Positions 1 through 4,854 of a stretch of 8,765 nt of DNA are shown piece after piece. Each line of letters begins with the position of its first letter. Within the stretch, counting starts at the first letter, position 1. The DNA is from Eubacterium sp. Lineage in GTDB: Bacteria > Bacillota > Clostridia > Lachnospirales > Lachnospiraceae. The stretch is from contig DNFT01000033.1 of assembly GCA_003486385.1 (NCBI GenBank), forward strand, positions 17,355 to 26,119, given 5' to 3'. Under the pieces are notes generated by a model, which saw nothing but the letters and a program-made list of their open reading frames with translations, did no database searches and was not told where the DNA came from. The position numbers and the translations under genes were made by a program.

Positions 1-11
1 CCTTTTTCGAT

Positions 12-58
12 TTCACGCGACTATAGGGTGAAGCTTCAAAACAGATATTTTTATCTGT
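12..58 (+). promoter_or_regulatory. Leader of the sigma-factor gene with a perfect hairpin
   Basis: Positions 41-47 (ACAGATA) and 52-58 (TATCTGT) form a perfect 7-bp stem with a TTTT loop. It ends about 18 nt before the ribosome binding site of the sigma-factor gene. No T-run follows the stem, so it does not look like an intrinsic terminator. It may stabilise the 5' end or affect translation. Upstream, TTCAC (12-16) can pair with GTGAA (28-32), and TGAAGCTTCA (29-38) is a 10-bp palindrome that could be a protein-binding site. I could not define -35/-10 elements, because the window starts too close to the gene. The hairpin is seen directly; its role is inference. Confidence 0.4.
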
Positions 59-86
59 GATAATAATACAGCATTGGGGGACTCTA

Positions 87-1754
87 ATGGAAATAGAAGA
101 AATGTTGGCACAAGCTGATTACTTGATGCATATAGCCGTCAGTAAATGTGATTCCTGGGAGGATGCGCAGGATCTTGTACAAGAGACAATATTGGACGGA
201 TTACATGCCATAAGGAAAGGCGTGGATATTAATAATGCCAGAAATTGGCTGTGCACAGTTCTAAACAGAAAATATTATGACCTGTTACGTGAAAAATACC
301 GTAAACCATTAGAATTTTATGGGATGGATTTCGATGTCGCGATGGAAGAAGTAAATAATCAGGCAACAGATGTAGATGAAGATGGATTGACGGAAGAGGA
401 AAATCTCAGACGCTCCGTTGCACATCTGACAAAGCTATACCGTGAAATCGTTGTAAGACATTATTTTCATGGACAGGAAGTAAAGAAAATCGCGGATGAA
501 TTATCACTGCCTGAGAACACGGTAAAAAGCCGCCTTAGACTAGGCAGAGATAAATTAAGAAAGGATCTGACTATGGAAAAATATGAAAAGCAGAGTTTTG
601 AACCAGAGGATTTATGGATTTCAACCAGTGGATACATTGGATTGAATGATCAGCCACACTCGCTGGTGAACAATGATAAAATTGCAATGAACTTATTGAT
701 CTTGGCATATGAAAAGCCGGTTACGATACCGGAACTTTCGGATGCAATCGGAATATCTACTGCATATATTGAACCTGTTGTAGAGCGCCTTGTTGAAGGC
801 GAACTGATGAAGAAGGTTGGAGATAAGGTATTTACAGATTTTATTATTTACAATCAAAAGGACTCGACAAATACACTAGAATTGCAAAAGAAACTGGCTG
901 GTGACTTATGTGGAGAGATTTGGAAGCATGTTGAAGAAGGACTAAGAGAATTAAGATTGTCGGCTTATTATAAGAAGCAGAATTCATCACAAGCTATGAA
1001 ATTGGAGGGATATTTTGTCTTACATTCTGTTTACAGAGCTGTGATAAGAGTCAGGGATGAGGTTGCCGGAAACGGTTCGAAGTATGATTATCCGGACAGA
1101 AAAAATGGTGGCAGATGGTATGCTATGGGAACTCGTTATCCTGCAAATTATGATTATGACAAGAGTCCTCAGAGTGAATATGGTATTAGCGGTGAGGCAG
1201 GTGGAAACTATGAGAATCTGCTTGGAGCGCGTACAATTGGCTTGTATGATTATGATACGAAAGCTTTGGGAAAAACGCATTCTGCTTATCATTGTGTAGG
1301 AAATTGGAGTGATGCAAGAGAGTCAGTAATGAAATTCTTATATGCGGTATATTGTGACAACGAAAGCTTCTTGCCAAGTATATCTCAAAAACTTCTTACA
1401 AATATTGATACATTTATTGAATTGGATTTTGTAGAAAGATCAGCAACCGGAAAATTGATCTTGAACGTTCCGATACTTAGTATGGATGAAAAGAAACAGT
1501 TCTATGCACTTATGGGGGCTTATTCTGATGTATTATGTACAGAATTCCACGATTCATTCATTACTATGATAAAAAATCCTGTGATGGTTCCAAAACAGAT
1601 ACAGGCCGATGTGCCGGATTTTCTGCGATACATAAATACCTGCTGTTACTTTCCAAGCGCCTTGATTTATGAGGCGAGGGAGCGTGGATTATTCTTGAAA
1701 GGTTATGAAAAGCCAGTTCCACCGGTGATATTGTTTGTTGATGTTGCTGAATAG
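87..1754 (+). CDS. Sigma-70 family RNA polymerase sigma factor with long C-terminal extension
   Basis: A 555-residue cytoplasmic transcription factor. The start is ATG 87, with GGGGGA (76-81) 5 nt upstream. A GTG at 57 in the same frame is open but lies inside a hairpin and lacks a ribosome binding site. Residues about 10-75 look like sigma region 2 (DAQDLVQETIL near 26-36). Residues about 107-161 look like region 4, with a helix-turn-helix around KKIADELSLPENTVKSRLR, which would recognise the -35 element. Classic ECF factors end there, near 160-200 residues. This protein continues with a winged-helix-like segment (about 195-256, PVTIPELSDAIGISTAYIEP) and then about 300 residues rich in Tyr, Gly and Asp that I do not recognise. 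No membrane segment is apparent. No anti-sigma gene lies next to it in the window. The sigma assignment is firm; the idea that the C-terminal part senses a signal or controls activity is inference. The gene appears monocistronic, being followed by a terminator. Confidence 0.9.
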   Translation: MEIEEMLAQADYLMHIAVSKCDSWEDAQDLVQETILDGLHAIRKGVDINNARNWLCTVLNRKYYDLLREKYRKPLEFYGMDFDVAMEEVNNQATDVDEDGLTEEENLRRSVAHLTKLYREIVVRHYFHGQEVKKIADELSLPENTVKSRLRLGRDKLRKDLTMEKYEKQSFEPEDLWISTSGYIGLNDQPHSLVNNDKIAMNLLILAYEKPVTIPELSDAIGISTAYIEPVVERLVEGELMKKVGDKVFTDFIIYNQKDSTNTLELQKKLAGDLCGEIWKHVEEGLRELRLSAYYKKQNSSQAMKLEGYFVLHSVYRAVIRVRDEVAGNGSKYDYPDRKNGGRWYAMGTRYPANYDYDKSPQSEYGISGEAGGNYENLLGARTIGLYDYDTKALGKTHSAYHCVGNWSDARESVMKFLYAVYCDNESFLPSISQKLLTNIDTFIELDFVERSATGKLILNVPILSMDEKKQFYALMGAYSDVLCTEFHDSFITMIKNPVMVPKQIQADVPDFLRYINTCCYFPSALIYEARERGLFLKGYEKPVPPVILFVDVAE

Positions 1755-1774
1755 AAATTGTTATTTGATTTTAT

Positions 1775-1824
1775 AAAGGCACATTTTATCTACATCAGTA
1801 GGTATAATGTGCCTTTGTTTTTTT
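1775..1824 (+). terminator. Rho-independent terminator after the sigma-factor gene
   Basis: AAAGGCACATT (1775-1785) pairs with AATGTGCCTTT (1806-1816) in an 11-bp stem. It is followed, after one G, by seven T (1818-1824). It lies 20 bp after the sigma-factor stop codon and is correctly oriented for it. On the minus strand the same stem is followed only by an A/T mixture, so it would be at best a weak terminator for the convergent small genes. Confidence 0.9.
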
Positions 1825-1825
1825 A

Positions 1826-1939
1826 TCATTTCTTCTTGCCCCTGCCATTGCCTTTAGGAGTCTTAAAAGCATCTGAATATCTTTGAAGAATATCCGTAAA
1901 GGTTTTAAATTCATATGGTGATTTCTTTCTTAGTATCAT
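1826..1939 (-). CDS. Small basic ORF overlapping the HTH gene; possibly a gene remnant
   Basis: A 37-residue minus-strand ORF from ATG 1939, ending in a strongly basic tail (NGRGKKK). It overlaps the end of the HTH ORF by 29 bp in another frame. I do not recognise it. Two readings are possible. It may be a small translationally coupled gene, although no strong ribosome binding site precedes its ATG. Alternatively it may be the displaced C-terminal end of the HTH protein, put out of frame by a small indel or deletion: its KKSPYEF lies where related HTH proteins often read an ISPY/ISHY-like motif. Its only support is its position and an apparently coherent sequence, so confidence is low. Confidence 0.3.
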   Translation of the reverse strand: MILRKKSPYEFKTFTDILQRYSDAFKTPKGNGRGKKK

Positions 1940-2063
1940 CGCTTTCATAGCTGCCTAGCGCGGATTTCGATATCCCGGTAGCTTCTTCAAGTTCTATTAG
2001 AGATAGTCCTGCAGCTGTTCTTAAATCTTTTAATTTTTCTCCAAGCGTTAGCTTGCAATTCAT
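1911..2063 (-). pseudogene. Truncated XRE-family helix-turn-helix regulator
   Basis: A 50-residue minus-strand ORF from ATG 2063, with an AGAAGTG-like ribosome binding site just upstream. An in-frame ATG at 2081 would add six residues but would leave this site inside the gene. Residues 8-40 (GEKLKDLRTAAGLSLIELEE, then ATGISKSALGSYE) are a typical XRE/Cro-type DNA-binding helix-turn-helix of the kind found in conjugative and mobilizable elements. Relatives usually continue with another helix and a longer C-terminal part after the SYE-x-D motif. Here the frame ends ten residues later (SDDTKKEITI). Loss of the C-terminal part by frameshift or deletion is the likeliest explanation, but a genuine mini-regulator cannot be excluded. 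The HTH identification is strong; the pseudogene label is inference. Confidence 0.65.
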
Positions 2064-2106
2064 GTATATCACTTCTTTCATCTCATTTATAAACGGTTAC
2101 TGACAC

Positions 2107-2136
2107 ATTATACAGCAGAACAACAGTTCGAATCAA
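2107..2136 (-). promoter_or_regulatory. Sigma-A-type promoter for the HTH gene
   Basis: Read on the minus strand, TTGATT (2136-2131) is followed after 18 bp by a perfect TATAAT (2112-2107). This lies about 44 bp upstream of the HTH start codon, with a short A/T-rich leader between. An XRE regulator often represses its own promoter, but I could not define an operator here beyond generic A/T-rich sequence. Confidence 0.6.
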
Positions 2137-2332
2137 CAAGGATTTCCATAAGCGTGAAAATTCTTATTTTTTTGCCTTAAATCCTACTTTTTGGATATAC
2201 GGGAAACGGCCTCGGTTTTTGAGAAAATCGCTATACAAACCAAAATTAAATGAGCGTTCCAAATCAATACCGATTCGGGGAAGCTAAGCGATGACCGGAA
2301 TTCCGTGAGCGAGCCAAGGTCGTGATAACGGC
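2137..2332. other. Gene-free stretch between the HTH promoter and mobilization remnants; possible oriT region
   Basis: I see no credible gene here; the minus-strand frame at 2184-2393 has no recognisable protein character. It contains a perfect 10-bp palindrome, CGGAATTCCG (around 2296-2305), and a weak ATAAG/CTTAT stem before a T-run near 2150-2170. In mobilizable elements the transfer origin usually lies just upstream of mobC and the relaxase gene, so this is where an oriT would be expected. That placement is inference from gene order; I did not recognise a known nic-site sequence. Confidence 0.3.
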
Positions 2333-2529
2333 ACAGTCCAAAACAGTCCACAGGGCTAAAGAAACCAAAGGTTACAAGAATCAATTCCAACAATATAAAT
2401 CAGATTGCAAAACATGCGAACGAAACTGGAGCTGTTTATAAGAGTGATGTTGAAGAGTTTACCGCGGGGCAGAGAGAAATACAGAAGTTGCTCCGCGATA
2501 TTTTTTCTGAACTTGCAAAGATTCAATAG
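2329..2529 (+). pseudogene. C-terminal remnant of a MobC-like relaxosome protein
   Basis: The frame is open from 2329 (after TGA and TAA at 2323-2328) to the TAG at 2527. It has no start codon with a ribosome binding site. From about 2371 the translation reads VTRINSNNINQIAKHANETG and then an acidic helical tail ending in FSELAKIQ. The NNINQIAKHAN stretch is characteristic of the C-terminal part of MobC proteins, which help the relaxase load at oriT. Relatives are roughly 100-130 residues, so the N-terminal DNA-binding half is missing. The stop codon overlaps the ribosome binding site of the relaxase fragment, the usual mobC-relaxase arrangement. The gene is presumably non-functional. Confidence 0.65.
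2333..2350 (+). repeat. Tandem ACAGTCCA direct repeats, 10-bp period
   Basis: ACAGTCCA occurs at 2333-2340 and again at 2343-2350, separated by AA, giving one helical turn between copies. It lies just upstream of the surviving MobC-like coding sequence. Paired sites with 10-bp phasing suit binding by a dimeric DNA-binding protein, and accessory relaxosome proteins bind near oriT. The repeat is directly visible; its function is inference, and a short repeat like this could be chance. Confidence 0.4.
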
Positions 2530-2543
2530 GAGGTAACGGTACT

Positions 2544-2801
2544 ATGGCGGCAACGAGATTAATTCCCATGCATCTGCAAAAGAGCAGGAGCATGGGACAA
2601 TGCTTAAAGGAAAGAACTGATTACGCGAAAAATGATGATAAAACAGAAGCCGGGGAATATGTATCATCTTATGAATGTGATCCTGACACTGTGGAGCTGG
2701 AATTTGAAATCACAAAGAATCAGTATGCGGTTAACACCGGAAGAAGTCCAAGAGAAAAGGACGTAATTGCTTATCAGATTAGGCAATCCTTATTTGCGTA
2801 G
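2544..2801 (+). pseudogene. N-terminal fragment of a plasmid/IME mobilization relaxase
   Basis: ATG 2544 is preceded by a textbook AGGAGG (2528-2533). The 85 residues match the start of relaxases from Firmicute mobilizable elements: MAATRLIP at the N-terminus, TDYAKN at 25-30 (a likely motif I with the nicking tyrosine at Y27), SSYECDP at about 41-47, and DVIAYQIRQS just before the end. Relaxases of this kind run to several hundred residues and carry a metal-binding histidine motif further downstream, which is absent. After AYQIRQS the sequence changes to serine-recombinase coding DNA and the relaxase frame soon meets TAG (2799-2801). The start and ribosome binding site are intact, so a short peptide could be made, but it could not nick and transfer DNA. 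Confidence 0.75.
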
Positions 2802-3123
2802 AGATCAGATTCCAAGCGAGAGTATTTATGAATTTCTTTTACACTTTGATGAATTATATTCTATGGCATCAGAGGTAGAGAGAAAGCAATTTATGCAGAC
2901 GTTCATCGACCGCATAGATATCTTTCCGGAAAGACGTGAGGACGGTAATTGGATTAAGAATATATCCTTTAAGTTTTATGTTCCGGTTATGAAAGAGGGC
3001 AAAGCGCCGGCGAATATCAAGGGTATTACCCTTGATAAAGAAGACAATACAGGTGATTTAGTACCTTTGGAAAAGTTGACGACACTTGAGACATCCTTTT
3101 TGTATGGGTTTTTACATTATTAA
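2767..3123 (+). pseudogene. C-terminal fragment of a large serine recombinase
   Basis: The frame is open from within the relaxase stub to TAA 3121-3123; recombinase-like sequence begins at about 2800. It contains a helical segment (DQIPSESIYEFLLHFDELYS), a VERKQFMQTFIDRIDIF stretch, PERREDGNWIKNI and a LEKLTTLE tail. Together these are typical of the end of large serine recombinases (TnpX/TndX-like integrases) in clostridial elements. Full proteins are about 500-570 residues; the catalytic serine domain, the recombinase domain and the zinc ribbon are all missing. The start at TTG 2767 has no support, so this is coding debris fused downstream of the relaxase fragment by deletion. The C-terminus (FLYGFLHY) is unusual and may also be altered. 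Confidence 0.8.
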
Positions 3124-3133
3124 AGAAATCTGC

Positions 3134-3162
3134 TTCACAGAACTGTCATCTTGTAATATAAT
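3134..3162 (+). promoter_or_regulatory. Strong sigma-A-type promoter upstream of the ATPase remnant
   Basis: TTCACA (3134-3139) and TATAAT (3157-3162) are separated by exactly 17 bp. It is one of the best vegetative promoter matches I found in the window. It sits just after the recombinase stop codon and 38 bp before the ATPase start codon. It would drive the ATPase remnant. With no terminator visible downstream, it could read into yqeK-rsfS-fol. Confidence 0.65.
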
Positions 3163-3200
3163 AAGGGACAGGTTCAAAATAAATGTGTGAGGTGAGTATA

Positions 3201-3727
3201 ATGCCATTGACCAGATTTCAGGCTGAAAATTTTACAGTGTTTGAAAATATTACAATTCCTTTCAGCAAAGGACTTAATATTTTAGTAGGAGAAAACGGTA
3301 TGGGAAAAACCCATATTATGAAATTGGCTTATGCCGCATGTCAGGCATCCAAGCATGATGTTTCTTTTCCATATAAAACTGCAATGCTTTTCCGTCCGGA
3401 TCAATCCAGCATAGGGCGCTTGGTAAACAGAAATAAAATGAGCCTGAGGCAAATATTAATCCCAAATATATCCCTGTATTAGCCGAGCTATTGATTATGC
3501 TTGAAAGTGAAGGAGTGCAGATTTTTGTCTCCACACATGATTATTTCTTATCCAAATATATTGAAATAAAACGTACTAAAGAAAGTGCAATACAATATAT
3601 TTCTTTATATAAAGACGATGAAAATAAAATTCAGTGTGAGACATCGGATGAATTTGAGTTACTTGAACACAACACAATAATGGATACATCCCGCCAGCTT
3701 TACAGAGAAGAGATTGGAGTGAAATAA
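3201..3727 (+). pseudogene. AAA family ATPase with large internal out-of-frame deletion
   Basis: The start ATG 3201 has GAGGTG (3189-3194) upstream; an in-frame ATG at 3183 precedes that site. The N-terminal part (MPLTRFQAENFTVFENITIP) and a Walker A motif GENGMGKTH are typical of RecF/SMC-like, OLD-type AAA ATPases. This frame stays coherent up to SIGRLVNRN (about 3434), then becomes unrelated and stops at 3480-3482. In another frame, open from 3437, the sequence resumes at EPEANINPKYIPVLAELL, the end of a Walker B region, then FVSTHDYF, a switch histidine motif, and runs to TAA 3725-3727. The two halves total about 175 residues, whereas this family is commonly 350-450. The middle, including the strand leading into Walker B, is therefore missing and the halves are out of frame. 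Such ATPases often travel on mobile elements and sometimes act in phage defence; the role here is unknown. Confidence 0.8.
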
Positions 3728-3729
3728 AG

Positions 3730-3870
3730 TTGAAGATTGCCTGGCTTGCCGGACCATTGGCTGAACTAAACAATCGTTTACTTCAATATCGTAAAATCTG
3801 GAAAATAAAGATTAAAGTTCTCAATGAGGAACCGGCAAAAGAAATGGGTCTGATATGTAATTATAAATAG
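3730..3870 (+). CDS. Short ORF of unknown function after the ATPase remnant
   Basis: A 46-residue frame from TTG 3730 to TAG 3868-3870, beginning LKIAWLAGPLAELNNRLLQY and ending EPAKEMGLICNYK. GGAGTG (3716-3721) lies 8 nt before the TTG, overlapping the end of the ATPase frame, so a coupled start is plausible. I do not recognise the protein, and it has no signal peptide or clear membrane segment. It could be the start or a fragment of a second gene that once followed the ATPase, cut short by deletion. The coherent, amphipathic composition and ribosome binding site are the only support. Confidence 0.3.
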   Translation: MKIAWLAGPLAELNNRLLQYRKIWKIKIKVLNEEPAKEMGLICNYK

Positions 3871-3891
3871 AAATTAGAATCGAGGACAAAA

Positions 3892-4467
3892 ATGGACAAC
3901 GAACAGATTACACTTATAAAGAAAAACCTTATGAAGAAGCTCACACCTTCAAGGTACGAGCATACACTGGGTGTAGCATATACGAGCGCCGCACTTGCCA
4001 TGAGATACGGCTATGACATGGACAAGGCTTTTATGGCGGGACTTCTGCACGACTGCGCAAAGTATCTTTCCGGAGAACGTCTTTTAGAAAAATGTGCCAG
4101 GTTCGGTATTGGGGTGAGTGAGGCAGAAAAACGTCAGCCGGATCTGCTGCACGCGAAGGTTGGTGCCTATTATGCCGAATACAGGCATGGTGTTACAGAC
4201 CCGGAGATATGTCATGCCATCTGCTACCATACAACGGGCTGCCCCGATATGAATCTGCTTGATATGATAGTATATGTGGCTGATTACATAGAGCCGAACC
4301 GCGACAAGGCACCGAGGCTTCCTTATTATCGTGAGCTTGCCTTCAAGGACTTAAGGCAGTGCACCTACGAGATCCTTGAAGGCACTATTGAATATGTGCG
4401 CTCCAAAAACGGCACAATAGATGATACAACAGTTAAGGCATATGAAAGCCTAAAAGCCAAAATATAA
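3892..4467 (+). CDS. yqeK: YqeK family HD-domain Ap4A hydrolase
   Basis: A 191-residue cytoplasmic HD-domain phosphohydrolase, full length for the YqeK family. Members cleave diadenosine tetraphosphate symmetrically into two ADP using a di-iron or other metal centre. The metal ligands of the HD fold are visible: H24 (RYEHTLGV), H53-D54 (LLHDCAK), H87 (LLHAKVGA), H113 (CYHTTG) and D131 (VADYIEPNR). ATG 3892 is preceded by GAGG (3882-3885) at 6-nt spacing. In Bacillus and many other Firmicutes yqeK lies between nadD and rsfS. Here rsfS follows 39 bp downstream as expected, but the upstream neighbour is mobile-element debris and nadD is not in the window. The catalytic residues all appear present, so the gene should be functional. 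Confidence 0.92.
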   Translation: MDNEQITLIKKNLMKKLTPSRYEHTLGVAYTSAALAMRYGYDMDKAFMAGLLHDCAKYLSGERLLEKCARFGIGVSEAEKRQPDLLHAKVGAYYAEYRHGVTDPEICHAICYHTTGCPDMNLLDMIVYVADYIEPNRDKAPRLPYYRELAFKDLRQCTYEILEGTIEYVRSKNGTIDDTTVKAYESLKAKI

Positions 4468-4506
4468 TTTACAAGGCTAAATAATACATTTATCCGGAGG
4501 TAATTT

Positions 4507-4854
4507 ATGGATTCAAAGGAATTGACGAAAATAATTTACAGCGCCCTTGATGATAAGAAGGGTGAAAATATAAAGATACTTGATATCAGCAAGGTATCCG
4601 TTATCGCAGATTATTTTGTGATAGCTAACGGCAGCAATATCAATCAGGTACAGGCTCTTGCAGACAATGTCAAGGAAGAGCTGTATAAGCTTGGACTGGA
4701 GCCTAAGAATGTGGAGGGATACCGCAGCGCCTCATGGATTCTGCTTGACTATACGGACGTTATAGTGCATATATTCTCCAAGGATGACCGATTTTTCTAT
4801 GACCTTGAGAGAATATGGCGTGACGGCAGGGAAATAGAGGTTAAGGAACTATGA
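4507..4854 (+). CDS. rsfS: Ribosomal silencing factor RsfS
   Basis: A 115-residue protein of normal length for the RsfS/Iojap family (DUF143). It binds ribosomal protein L14 (uL14) on the large subunit and blocks joining with the 30S subunit, lowering translation in starvation or stationary phase. Conserved stretches are visible: DYFVIANGSNINQVQALAD at 35-53, GYRSASWILLDYTDVIVHIF at 71-90, and the FYDLERIW segment near the end. ATG 4507 has GGAGG (4496-4500) 6 nt upstream. Its stop codon overlaps the folC start (ATGA at 4851-4854), so translation of the two is probably coupled. Confidence 0.95.
   Translation: MDSKELTKIIYSALDDKKGENIKILDISKVSVIADYFVIANGSNINQVQALADNVKEELYKLGLEPKNVEGYRSASWILLDYTDVIVHIFSKDDRFFYDLERIWRDGREIEVKEL

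Larger units (their letters stand above)
1826..3870. mobile_element. Decayed integrative/mobilizable element remnant
   Basis: This stretch holds pieces of typical mobilization and integration genes: a minus-strand HTH regulator, the end of a MobC-like gene, the start of a relaxase, the end of a large serine recombinase and a deleted AAA ATPase. None is clearly complete. The order regulator, mobilization genes, recombinase is common in Firmicute integrative and mobilizable elements. The boundaries are placed by gene content only: the sigma-factor terminator on the left and the yqeK start on the right. I could not identify flanking direct repeats (attL/attR). The ATPase and the small ORF near 3800 may be separate passengers or a neighbouring insertion rather than part of the same element. 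Confidence 0.6.

Noticed and set aside
2146..2173. Possible terminator (ATAAG/CTTAT stem followed by T-run)
   Set aside because: The stem is only 5 bp and A/T-rich with a 10-nt loop, and no gene on the plus strand ends nearby, so the signal is too weak.
2184..2393. Minus-strand 69-residue ORF in the gene-free stretch
   Set aside because: No ribosome binding site, no recognisable motif, and it overlaps the MobC-like remnant on the other strand.
1826..3891. CRISPR array, tRNA gene or riboswitch in the non-housekeeping region
   Set aside because: I saw no regularly spaced repeats, no cloverleaf-like sequence and no recognisable riboswitch core in this stretch.
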